From positions 124,001 through 188,000 of the forward strand of contig CAVYIF010000006.1 in assembly GCA_963768585.1 (NCBI GenBank): a DNA stretch of 64,000 bases, given 5' to 3'. This stretch comes from CAVUNY01 sp963768585 (GTDB lineage Bacteria > Chloroflexota > Anaerolineae > Anaerolineales > Anaerolineaceae). Below the pieces are notes generated by a model. That model saw only the letters and a program-made list of their open reading frames with translations. It was not told where the DNA came from and made no database searches. Made by a program: the position numbers and the translations under genes. Positions 16,823-25,036 of the stretch are shown here, piece after piece (the first letter of the stretch is position 1; every line of letters begins with the position of its first letter).

Positions 16823-17932
16823 GTGACAACCACTACATTTACGGTTATCGGAGCGGGCCACGGCGGTAAGGCCATGGCTGCCCACCTGGCATTACAAGAA
16901 TTTCCGGTTCATTTATATAACCGCACGCCGGATCATATCGCCGCGATTAAAGAATTGGGCGGGTTAGACCTGGAAAGCTACGACCGCGGCCCGCGTGGTT
17001 TTGCCCGGTTAAAGGTCGTCACCTCCGATATGGAGGAAGCCCTGCACGGGGCCAATATGATCATGGTCGTGGTGCCTTCTTCGGCGCATGCCGACATCGC
17101 CCGCGGTGCGGCGCCATACCTGCAGGATGGGCAGGTGGTGCTGCTGCATCCCGGGCGCACCTGTGGGGCACTTGAATTTGCCAGGGTTCTGCGTGACCAG
17201 GGGTGCACTGCCGATGTCACCGTAGCTGAAGCCGAGACCTTCATTTATGCCGCGCGCTCGGATGGCCCGGCCCAGGCGCGCATCTTCCGCATCAAGGAAG
17301 CCGTGCCGCTGGCAGCCCTGCCGGCCACCCGCACCCAATCCGTATTGGAGATGATCCACCCCGCCTACCCGCAGTATATCGACGGCGGGAATGTGCTCCA
17401 GACCGGGTTGAACAACATGGGGGCCATCTTTCACCCGGCGCTGACCCTGCTCAACGCGGGGTGGATTGAGATCCACACACGGCGACTACCAGTTTTATAT
17501 CGACGGCGTCTCGCCTTCGGTCGCCCGGGTGCTGGAAGCCCTCGACCGTGAACGGGTGACGGTAGCCGCCTCCCTGGGAATCCGCGCCCGTACGGCGATG
17601 GAGTGGCTCAAACTGGCTTACAACTACATCCGGCGAAGACCTGAACGAAGCCATTCATAACCAGCCAGGATATTATGGGATCAAGGCCCCTCCGACCCTC
17701 AATCACCGCTACCTGTTTGAGGATGTGCCGATGAGTCTGGTGCCGATTGCCTCCTTAGGACAGCATTTTGGAGTTTCGGTGCGCGGAATGGATGCCATCA
17801 TCCGTCTGGCATGTATCGTCCATCACACCGACTACTGGCGCCGCGGGCGAACCATGGAAAAACTCGGTTTGACTTGACCTGAGCGCGTTTGAACTGACGC
17901 GCTACGTCAATGAAGGTGTGCTGGACAATTAA
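16823..17932 (+). pseudogene. Opine (octopine/nopaline) dehydrogenase family gene with three frame changes
   Basis: The N-terminal 215 codons are intact: TVIGAGHGGKAMAAHLALQ is an NAD(P)-binding GxGxxG fold, and NMGAIFHPALTLLNAG is typical of the opine dehydrogenase catalytic domain. Near 17466 the coding potential jumps to another frame (THGDYQFYIDGVSPSVARVL), near 17630 to a third (DLNEAIHNQPGYYGIKAPPT), and near 17875 back to the first (SAFELTRYVNEGVLDN, stop 17932). Joined, the pieces make one full-length protein of about 365 aa. Family reaction: reductive condensation of an amino acid with a 2-oxo acid, or its reverse. Three same-direction shifts mean either a decaying gene or uncorrected insertions in the assembly. 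The stop overlaps the convergent MFS gene by 4 bp. Confidence 0.8.
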
Positions 17933-19185
17933 CTGCTGCCTGTTTTATCCGCCGCGACCGCCTCTTCCCCATCGTAGCGGCTGAGCTGGGGCCACAATTT
18001 TTGGATCAGGCCCACTGCCAGAATGCAGCCGATGCCGCCGGTGATAATCGCAGCCGGCACGCTGAAGAACTGGGCCACCAGGCCCGCCTCAATTTCGCCT
18101 AACTGCGGCCCACCCTGGAAAAAAATCTGGTTGATCCCCACCATGCGCCCGCGCATCGCGTCGGGCGTCTGCAGCTGACGCACGGTGTTGCGAATAATCA
18201 TGCTGACCGAATCGCTGGCCCCAACAAAGATCAACGCCAGGAAAGTCAGCCAGACCACCTGCGACAGGCCGAATACGCTGGTTGCTATCCCAAAAGCCAC
18301 CACCGCTCCCAGCAAGATCACCCCCTGGCGGTGAATATTGGCCCGCTGCGACAGGATTAATCCTGTGGTCACCGCCCCAATCGACTGGGCTGCCGCCAGC
18401 CAACCATATTCAATTTCAGAAACGTGCAGGATGTCGACCGCCACAAAAGGCAGCAGGGTATTGGCAGAAGAGAAAAATGTAGCCAGGAAATCAAGCACCA
18501 TGCTCGAGAGGATAATCGGCTTATGCAGGATAAAATGCAGTCCATCCCCGATCGCCCGGAAACCGGGCTGGGCGCGGTTGGACGGCGAAAGATCCTGCGC
18601 CACCGGCCCTATGGCGATGATCGCGACCAAAACCGCGATGAAAGTGACCCCATTGAAAAAATAGGTGTAGCCCTGTCCTAAGGTGGCGATCACCAGTCCG
18701 CTGAGCGCCGGTCCAATGATCGCGCCCAGGCTGCCGGCAATCGAGTTCAGACTGAAGGCATTGGGCAAAACGCTGCGCGGCAGCAGGTTGGGGATCAAAG
18801 CCTGGCGAGCGGGCAGGTCAAAGGAAACTGCGACGGCCTGGATGGCGGTAAGCAGATAGATGTGCCAGAGTTGGATCTGCCCGGACCAGGTCAAAAAAGC
18901 CAGGGCCAGAGCGGTGCCCAGCATCGCCGTCTGAGTGATTAAAATTATCTTGCGCCGGTCGTAGCGGTCGGCGATCAACCCGCCAAACAAGGCGAAAAGT
19001 AAAATGGGCACGAAGCGCACCAGGCCGATCACGCTCAGCGCAGCCGGTTGGTCGCTGAGCGTGCGAATATGCCAGTAAAGGGCCCAGATCTGCATCTGGC
19101 TGCCCGCGACTGAAACCAGCATGCCGCTCCACAGCAAAGCGAATTGACGGTAATGAAGAGAAGGGGGTATTTTTAATGAAAACAA
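17929..19185 (-). CDS. MFS transporter, EntS/MFS_3-like exporter
   Basis: 418 aa with about 12 membrane helices. The loop 2-3 motif GGLIADRYDRRKII is the MFS motif A; PARQALIPNLLPRSVLPNA and GRMVGINQIFFQGGPQLG are characteristic of the MFS_3 group that includes the enterobactin exporter. The frame begins at a TTG (19185) with a weak AGG upstream; no nearer ATG is compatible with the first helix. Substrate unknown. It stands just downstream of nadE on the same strand (56 bp). Confidence 0.8.
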   Translation of the reverse strand: MFSLKIPPSLHYRQFALLWSGMLVSVAGSQMQIWALYWHIRTLSDQPAALSVIGLVRFVPILLFALFGGLIADRYDRRKIILITQTAMLGTALALAFLTWSGQIQLWHIYLLTAIQAVAVSFDLPARQALIPNLLPRSVLPNAFSLNSIAGSLGAIIGPALSGLVIATLGQGYTYFFNGVTFIAVLVAIIAIGPVAQDLSPSNRAQPGFRAIGDGLHFILHKPIILSSMVLDFLATFFSSANTLLPFVAVDILHVSEIEYGWLAAAQSIGAVTTGLILSQRANIHRQGVILLGAVVAFGIATSVFGLSQVVWLTFLALIFVGASDSVSMIIRNTVRQLQTPDAMRGRMVGINQIFFQGGPQLGEIEAGLVAQFFSVPAAIITGGIGCILAVGLIQKLWPQLSRYDGEEAVAADKTGSS

Positions 19186-19241
19186 AGATACCTGTGGTCC
19201 GGATAAGGATTTTTAAAGGGTAAACAGGCTCTATTGTAGCC

Positions 19242-20066
19242 TCAAGTCCCCCAATCACGCAAATACAGGAAGTCGTAACCAATCGTGCGGTTGCTGAGCT
19301 TGGCAATCGGAGGCAAAATGCGTTTAAACTGGTTGCGCCGCACGCGTTCCACCACCGCATCGACAAAGGATTCGGCAAAACCGGCGGCCACACATTCGGA
19401 GGGCAGGTAGCGCTGGTCTACCAGCAGGTAGAGCAGCTTATCGACCTCAGCGTAGGTATAACCCAGCTCGCCTTCATCGGTCTGCCCGATCCACAGGTCG
19501 GCCGTTGGCGCCTTGGCGATAACCGGTTCGGGCACGCCCATGGCACGCGAAAGCTGGCGCACCTGGGTTTTGTACAGGTCGCCAATCGGGTTGAGCGCAC
19601 AGGCTGAATCGCCGTACAGGGTGGAATATCCCAGCAGGAGTTCAGTCTTATTACCGGTGCCAACTGCCAGGGCGTTGAAAGCCACGGATTGGTCATAGAG
19701 CACGATCATGCGCGCACGGGCCATGATGTTGCCCTTGCGCACGTTGCTCATCTCGGGAAAGTGTTCGATCAAGGGGTCGACCATCCCGGTGATCTCGTAA
19801 GTGATCGATTGCACACCCAGAGCATCGATCACCAGTTGGGCGTGGTTGAGCGAATCCTGCGAACTGGTGCGGTAGGGCAGGCGAATCGCAAGCACGTTTT
19901 GCGGCCCGAGGGCTTCCGCCGCCAGAAAGCACGACAGCGCCGAATCGATCCCGCCGGAAAGGTTGATCACCGCGCGCGAGAAACCCATGCGCGTGATTTC
20001 GGAATGGATGAAACCGGTGAGAATCTGGCGCGCAAGGTCGGTATTGATCGAAAAATTTATTTCCAT
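19242..20066 (-). CDS. nadE: NAD+ synthetase (synthetase subunit)
   Basis: 274 aa. N-type ATP pyrophosphatase loop NLSGGIDSALS and the NadE blocks GTGNKTELLLGYSTLYGD, NPIGDLYKTQVRQL and TADLWIGQTDEGELGY are all present. It adenylates nicotinic acid adenine dinucleotide and amidates it to NAD+. The nitrilase-type gene that normally forms the glutaminase half of a fused NadE lies directly upstream, 7 bp apart on the same strand, so the pair probably works as a two-subunit glutamine-dependent enzyme. Confidence 0.92.
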   Translation of the reverse strand: MEINFSINTDLARQILTGFIHSEITRMGFSRAVINLSGGIDSALSCFLAAEALGPQNVLAIRLPYRTSSQDSLNHAQLVIDALGVQSITYEITGMVDPLIEHFPEMSNVRKGNIMARARMIVLYDQSVAFNALAVGTGNKTELLLGYSTLYGDSACALNPIGDLYKTQVRQLSRAMGVPEPVIAKAPTADLWIGQTDEGELGYTYAEVDKLLYLLVDQRYLPSECVAAGFAESFVDAVVERVRRNQFKRILPPIAKLSNRTIGYDFLYLRDWGT

Positions 20067-20073
20067 ATGGCAC

Positions 20074-20925
20074 CTACCCGGCCCCTAAGATACGCTGCAT
20101 CTCGCGCAGCACCAGGGCGGTGCGCTCGTCGCGCAGCAGGGGCAGGCGCGAACGGGTGCGGTGCAGCTGGTTCAGATCGAGTGCAACCTGGGTCAGGGCC
20201 TCAGTATGGAAGGGGCCGTGCGCCAGCACATCGCCGTTGGGGTCGTAAACCGCCGCCCCGCCCCAAAAGTTCAGGCCGTCTTCGAAACCAACCCGGTTGG
20301 TATGGGCCACAAATGAAGTGTATACGCTGGCATAGGCCCGGTTGATGTGATCGACCCAACGCGCCGATTCGAGCTGCGGCCCTTCGTTCAGGCCGCGGCC
20401 CGGCGAAGCCGAACTGAACAGGAACAGGTCGGCGCCGTCCAGCCACAGCAGGTAGGGTGGCGAGGCATGCCAAAAATCTTCACAGATCAGCATCCCCGCC
20501 CGGCCAAAACGGGTATCGAAGGCGCGCACCTCATCCCCCAGGGCAAAGAAACGGCCCTCATCGAACAGGCCGTAGGTCGGCAGGTAAACTTTGTGATGGA
20601 CGTGAACCACTTCGCCGCGCGACAGGTAAGCCGAGGCGATGAAAAAACGGTTGCGGCGGTCTTCCTCGACAAAACCTACCACCAGGTCGATCTTGCGGCT
20701 GGCTTCGAGCAGCGCGTGAAAGACCGGGTCATCCGCTTGCGGGCGGTGAGCCACCACCGGCACCAGGTCCTGGAGCACATACCCGGTCAGTGACAATTCG
20801 GGGAAGACCAGCAAATCGACGCCATTGGACTGGGCCTCTTTGATATAAACCAGGTGCTTTTCCAGGTTATCATCCACCCGGCCCAACCGGGTATTAATTT
20901 GTGCCAGCGCAAGATTTAAGATCAT
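20074..20925 (-). CDS. Carbon-nitrogen hydrolase; probable glutaminase subunit of NAD synthetase
   Basis: 283 aa from the ATG at 20925 (a TTG three codons earlier is the other option). The nitrilase triad is visible: Glu in FPELSLTGY, Lys in HHKVYLPTYG, Cys in GMLICEDFWH. The motifs NTRLGRVDDN, YGLFDEGRFF and EDFWH are those of the glutaminase domain of NadE2. It would release ammonia from glutamine and pass it to NadE encoded next. The order glutaminase-then-synthetase is the same as in the fused enzyme, but the reading frames differ and both are intact. Confidence 0.82.
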   Translation of the reverse strand: MILNLALAQINTRLGRVDDNLEKHLVYIKEAQSNGVDLLVFPELSLTGYVLQDLVPVVAHRPQADDPVFHALLEASRKIDLVVGFVEEDRRNRFFIASAYLSRGEVVHVHHKVYLPTYGLFDEGRFFALGDEVRAFDTRFGRAGMLICEDFWHASPPYLLWLDGADLFLFSSASPGRGLNEGPQLESARWVDHINRAYASVYTSFVAHTNRVGFEDGLNFWGGAAVYDPNGDVLAHGPFHTEALTQVALDLNQLHRTRSRLPLLRDERTALVLREMQRILGAG

Positions 20926-20951
20926 AAATGCCAATCCGATGGATGATTAAT

Positions 20952-21054
20952 TTCACCACGGAGCCACGAGGAGCAGCCAAATCATACGATTCGTTTGCAT
21001 GCCTTCAAAATCAAGACAAAAAATTTCTGCGTGTTCTCAGCTTCTCCGTGGTGA
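20952..21054. repeat. Short MITE-like element with 12-bp terminal inverted repeats
   Basis: TTCACCACGGAG (20952-20963) is repeated in inverted orientation as CTCCGTGGTGAA (21043-21054), bounding 103 bp. The inner ends read GCCACGAGG and GCGTGTTCTC, relics of an ACCACGGAGnCACGGAGAACAC-type repeat; a related copy lies at 31918-31952. Its right end supplies the last codons of the Lgt-like gene. Confidence 0.6.
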
Positions 21055-21777
21055 ACTATCTTTAATTTTCTTTCTCGGCCAAAAAGCATAAACCGCCAGC
21101 CCCAGGCTAAAAACACCCAGGCCAAGGGCCGCCCAGGCTTCATAAGATAAACCCCGCCAGAGCGCGACCGGTTCGGCAGAAAGCAGCGCAGCGCTGAACT
21201 GCACCCCGGCCAATCCCAGACCGACCAGCGCGGCGCGCTGTCCAGGGAACGAACGGCCAGTGAGGACCGCGGCCACCACCCAATTGTACACCAGGAAAAT
21301 CAGGGCCGCGCTGAATTGGAGCGGGAAGCGCGCCATCACCTGGCCCCATTCATCCGGCACGGGCACCGCCAACCAGGAGTCGATCCCCATCTCGGGGCCG
21401 TAACCGCAGCCGACCGCCGCACAGCCCAGCCAGCCCAGCACCACCAGGGGCGGGAAAAGCGGTGAAACTGCATCCAGCAGCAGCGCAAAGGAAGTCCGCA
21501 TCAGCAGCGCGGCAATCAACGCAGCCACCAGGCCACCCGCCACCGCCCCGGCAGCGCTGTACCCGCCCAGCCACAGCCGGTACCATTCTCCCGGGTGGGC
21601 AGCATAAAAGGCCGGGTGCAGAGCCACATACACGGCCCGCGCGCCGAACAGCATGCCGACCAGCACGCCCAAACCGGCATCCACCCAGCTGCCGGTCTGC
21701 TTTTCAGGGCTGGTGCGCGCCACCTGCCACAGGCCTAACGATGCGCCCAAACCAATTAAAAGCGCGAAGGATGTCAT
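21037..21777 (-). CDS. Divergent prolipoprotein diacylglyceryl transferase-like (Lgt family) membrane protein
   Basis: 246 aa, seven or so membrane helices. The layout and short blocks (GARAVYVALHPAFYAAHPGE; GGYSAAGAVAGGLVAAL; RFPLQFSAALIFL) follow Lgt, which transfers diacylglycerol to lipobox cysteines. The conserved HGG stretch reads LGG here, so the usual His is missing and the enzyme may be altered. The last six residues (SSPRRS) come from the interspersed repeat. A TATGAT ends 6 nt before the ATG, suggesting a leaderless message. Assignment is moderate. Confidence 0.55.
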   Translation of the reverse strand: MTSFALLIGLGASLGLWQVARTSPEKQTGSWVDAGLGVLVGMLFGARAVYVALHPAFYAAHPGEWYRLWLGGYSAAGAVAGGLVAALIAALLMRTSFALLLDAVSPLFPPLVVLGWLGCAAVGCGYGPEMGIDSWLAVPVPDEWGQVMARFPLQFSAALIFLVYNWVVAAVLTGRSFPGQRAALVGLGLAGVQFSAALLSAEPVALWRGLSYEAWAALGLGVFSLGLAVYAFWPRKKIKDSSPRRS

Positions 21778-21783
21778 AAACCG

Positions 21784-21789
21784 ATCATA
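21784..21789 (-). promoter_or_regulatory. -10 box for the Lgt-like gene
   Basis: TATGAT on the minus strand, 6 nt before the ATG at 21777. On the plus strand TATAAT at 21808-21813 probably serves the divergent epimerase gene (ATG 21834, AAAGGAA upstream). Confidence 0.4.
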
Positions 21790-21833
21790 TCACGAAACGC
21801 AAAAGGCTATAATTAAACTTAAAGGAATCTCCA

Positions 21834-22673
21834 ATGAAAAATAACATCGAATTGATGAGCTTGTTCTGGACGACCGCCGGGGTGTTCCCCGGCGATGGTG
21901 AAATGAGCCGCTTTGATTTCAAAGACCGCGTCGAAGCCGCTGCCAGGGCCGGGTTTAAGGGCATTGGCCTGTGGCATACCGATCTGGAGCACGTCAACCT
22001 GCATCGCTCGCTGAAAGAGATGAAAATGATCCTGGACGACAACGACATACGCTACGTGGAGCTGGAATTTCTCACCGATTGGTTCCTGGATGGCGCCCGC
22101 AAAGGTGAATCGGACAGCCGCAAAAGAAGGCTGCTGCAGGCTTCCGAAGCACTCAATGCAAAGCACGTCAAAATCGGGGATTTTTACAACTGCGTGGTGC
22201 CCATGCCGCGCATCGTGGAGGCATTCGCGTCATTATGTCATGAGGCCGAAAATTACGGCGCAACCATCGGGTTTGAGCTGATGGCCTGCGCCATGATCGA
22301 CAATCTCAAGGACGCCATCGCTATGGTGGAAACCTCGGGAGTCAAAAATGGAGGGATCATCCTGGATATCCTGCAGGTGGTCAATCTGGGCATTTCATAC
22401 GAGGAGATCCGCCGCATTCCTCTCCAGCAGTTGATCGGTATCGAGCTTAACGACGGCACGCTCCCCGGCAGCCCGCGCTATGACCCGTCCCGGGCGCGCC
22501 GCTACTGCGGCGAGGGCGAGTACGACATCCAGGGGCTGATCCACTGCGTGCAGCAAATGGGCTTTTCCGGCCCCTGGGCGGTCGAGGTCATGTCCAAAGA
22601 GCTGGCGGTCCTGCCCCTGGAAGAATTATCCACCCGCGCCTTTACGACCACCATGGCAGAATTTCAGCCTTGA
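21834..22673 (+). CDS. Sugar phosphate isomerase/epimerase (xylose-isomerase-like TIM barrel)
   Basis: 279 aa. FKGIGLWHTDLEHVN, KHVKIGDFYNC, GATIGFELM, GGIILDILQVV and FSGPWAVEVMSKE are successive strand-loop segments of the AP-endonuclease-2/IolE-type TIM barrel, with His, Glu and Asp residues placed as metal ligands. Such enzymes isomerise or epimerise keto-sugars, inosose or related compounds. AAAGGAA precedes the ATG. It stands just upstream of the GH3 glycosidase on the same strand, but a promoter-like TATAAT separates them. Confidence 0.8.
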   Translation: MKNNIELMSLFWTTAGVFPGDGEMSRFDFKDRVEAAARAGFKGIGLWHTDLEHVNLHRSLKEMKMILDDNDIRYVELEFLTDWFLDGARKGESDSRKRRLLQASEALNAKHVKIGDFYNCVVPMPRIVEAFASLCHEAENYGATIGFELMACAMIDNLKDAIAMVETSGVKNGGIILDILQVVNLGISYEEIRRIPLQQLIGIELNDGTLPGSPRYDPSRARRYCGEGEYDIQGLIHCVQQMGFSGPWAVEVMSKELAVLPLEELSTRAFTTTMAEFQP

Positions 22674-22793
22674 AGAAATCACCACGTTTGCCCATCTGGG
22701 CCCCCGCGTGTCAAACCTTACCTGATCCGCCAGTTATATGAAAACGACGCTCAGGGTCTTTTTGACAGGGTAACAGGTGGTCAACTGATCTTC

Positions 22794-22815
22794 AAAGATA
22801 ATTTCCATTATCTTT
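22794..22815 (+). promoter_or_regulatory. Small palindrome between epimerase and GH3 genes
   Basis: AAAGATAAT / ATTATCTTT, perfect 9-bp arms with a TTCC loop, about 20 bp before the TATAAT at 22835-22840 and 70 bp before the GH3 start. It could be an operator for glycosidase induction or a weak terminator of the epimerase gene. Confidence 0.35.
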
Positions 22816-22883
22816 TCGCGTATACCTTTTCTCGTATAATAGAAACAGATATCGTAGACTAAATTCATGGAGCAAACCCCCTT

Positions 22884-25019
22884 ATGACCGAACCGACCCC
22901 TATCTACCTTGATCCGGATCGCCCGCGCGCAGAACGCGTCCGCGACCTGCTTTCGCGCCTGACCCTCACCGAAAAAATCGGGCTGATGCCCCACAATGCG
23001 CGCGGCGTACCGCGCCTGGGCATCCCCGAGTACAACTACTGGAGCGAAGCCCTGCACGGGGTGGCGCGCAACGGGCGGGCGACCGTCTTTCCCCAGGCGA
23101 TCGGCATGGCGGCCACCTGGGACCCAGATTTGATCCAGCGCATTGCCTCGGCCATCGGCGACGAAGGCCGGGCCAAATACCACGCGGCCTTGCGCCGCAA
23201 GGGCAAAACCGATCTTTACCAGGGACTGACCTTCTGGTCGCCTAACGTCAATATCTTCCGCGACCCGCGCTGGGGACGCGGGCAGGAAACCTGGGGCGAG
23301 GACCCCCTCCTGACCGGCGAAATGGGCGCGGCCTTCGTGCGCGGGCTGCAGGGCGACGACCCCCATTATATGAAAGCCGCCGCCTGCGCCAAACACTACG
23401 CCGTCCACTCCGGGCCCGAGGCACTGCGCCACGAATTTAACGTCAACCCTTCCAAACGCGACCTGTACGACACTTACCTGCCGGCCTTCAAGAAGCTGGT
23501 CGTCGAAGCCAAGGTCGAATCGGTGATGGGCGCCTATAACGCCGTGTACGGGGTGCCGTGCAACGCCAGCGATTTTTTGTTGAACCACACCCTGCGCGCG
23601 GAATGGGGCTTTAACGGGCACGTTGTCTCGGACTGCGGGGCGGTCACCAATATTCACCGCGACCACAAATACACGCGCGACGCCCCCGAATCGGCCGCGG
23701 CAGCCCTCAAAGCCGGCTGCGACCTGTCTTGCGACCTGGTCTATTATGAAAACATGCCCGAAGCGCTGGAGCGCGGATTGGTGAGCGAAGCCGACCTCGA
23801 CCTGGCCCTGGAGCGCACCCTGGGCACGCGCTTTAAACTCGGCCTGTTCGACCCGCCCGAGCAGGTGCCCTATGCCGGCATGCCGATGAGCGTCGTCGGC
23901 TGCGAGGCCCACCGCCAGCTGGCCTATGAAGCCGCGTTGAAATCGGTGGTGCTGCTTAAAAACCAGAACAACGTGCTGCCCATCGCGGCGGACACCAAAG
24001 CTATCATGGTTACCGGACCCAATGCCGCCGCGGTCAATGTGCTGATGGGCAATTATTACGGTTTCAACGGGCGCATGATCACCTTATTGGAAGGGATGAC
24101 CGATGCCGTGCCCGAAGGCATGGGCATGGAATACCACCAGGGCGTGATGCTCACCGAAACCGGGCCGACCCCCAACAACTGGTCGATTCATATGGCTGCC
24201 GCATCCGGGCTGACCATCGCCTGCATGGGTCTATCTCCCCTCATGGAAGGCGAGGAAGGTGAGGCCCTGCTGGTCGAACACGGCGGCGATCGTACTTCGA
24301 TCGAATTACCCACGGCCCAGGTAGAATTTATCCGCAGGTTGAACATCGCCGGAGCGCGGATCGTGCTGGTGCTTTTTGGCGGCAGCCCGGTCGCCCTGGG
24401 CGAGGTGGAAAATATGGTCGAGGCGGTGGTGCAGGTCTGGTACCCGGGGCAGGAAGGCGGTCGGGCCGTGGCCGATATCTTGTTCGGGGCGGCCGCCCCC
24501 TCAGGCAAGCTGCCCATGACCTTCCCCCAGGCGACCAGCCAACTGCCGCCTTTTGAGGATTACAACATGGTCGAGCGCACCTACCGCTACGCCACCTGGG
24601 AACCGCAGTATCCCTTCGGGTTCGGCCTGAGCTACACTGGCTTTGCCTATTCCGATCTCAAACTGGCCCAGTCGGCAGTCAAAGCCGGCGAAAGCCTGTC
24701 CTTTGCGGTAACGGTCAGCAACACTGGCAGTACAGCCGGCGATGAGGTGGTGCAGGTCTACTTGAGCGACCTGGAAACGTCCTGCGTGGCCCCCTTCCAC
24801 CACCTGGCGGCCTTCCGGCGGGTGCATCTGCAGCCGGGCGAGCGCCAGTTGGTGCAGTTTACCCTGCCGCCCGAGGTGATGATGCTGGTCAACGATGAGG
24901 GCCAATCCATCCTCGAGCCGGGCGCCTTTCGCCTGCAGGTCGGCGGCTGCGCGCCGGGCGCACGCGGTACCGCCCTGGGCGCACCCCAGCCGGTGGTGGC
25001 AGAATTTATCCTTCAATAA
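22884..25019 (+). CDS. Glycoside hydrolase family 3 (beta-glucosidase/beta-xylosidase type)
   Basis: 711 aa without a signal peptide, so probably cytoplasmic. N-terminal GH3 barrel with RFGIPEY-type strand (RLGIPEYNYWSEALHGVAR), ACAKHYAVHSGPE and the nucleophile Asp250 in GHVVSDCGAV. The (alpha/beta)6 sandwich follows (SVVLLKNQNNVLPI), then a fibronectin-III-like C-terminal domain (GDEVVQVYLSD) after YPFGFGLSYT. SDCGA and the EALHGV segment are more common in xylosidase/arabinosidase-like members, but aryl-glucosidases also carry them, so the sugar is open. TATAAT at 22835 is a likely promoter element. Confidence 0.9.
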   Translation: MTEPTPIYLDPDRPRAERVRDLLSRLTLTEKIGLMPHNARGVPRLGIPEYNYWSEALHGVARNGRATVFPQAIGMAATWDPDLIQRIASAIGDEGRAKYHAALRRKGKTDLYQGLTFWSPNVNIFRDPRWGRGQETWGEDPLLTGEMGAAFVRGLQGDDPHYMKAAACAKHYAVHSGPEALRHEFNVNPSKRDLYDTYLPAFKKLVVEAKVESVMGAYNAVYGVPCNASDFLLNHTLRAEWGFNGHVVSDCGAVTNIHRDHKYTRDAPESAAAALKAGCDLSCDLVYYENMPEALERGLVSEADLDLALERTLGTRFKLGLFDPPEQVPYAGMPMSVVGCEAHRQLAYEAALKSVVLLKNQNNVLPIAADTKAIMVTGPNAAAVNVLMGNYYGFNGRMITLLEGMTDAVPEGMGMEYHQGVMLTETGPTPNNWSIHMAAASGLTIACMGLSPLMEGEEGEALLVEHGGDRTSIELPTAQVEFIRRLNIAGARIVLVLFGGSPVALGEVENMVEAVVQVWYPGQEGGRAVADILFGAAAPSGKLPMTFPQATSQLPPFEDYNMVERTYRYATWEPQYPFGFGLSYTGFAYSDLKLAQSAVKAGESLSFAVTVSNTGSTAGDEVVQVYLSDLETSCVAPFHHLAAFRRVHLQPGERQLVQFTLPPEVMMLVNDEGQSILEPGAFRLQVGGCAPGARGTALGAPQPVVAEFILQ

Positions 25020-25036
25020 GGGTTTCGGCCGCCGAT

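Noticed and set aside
22734..23912. 392-codon minus-strand frame opposite the GH3 gene
   Set aside because: It overlaps a GH3 gene with complete motifs, has low-complexity Gly/Val/Gln-rich composition typical of a GC-rich shadow frame, and no family resemblance.
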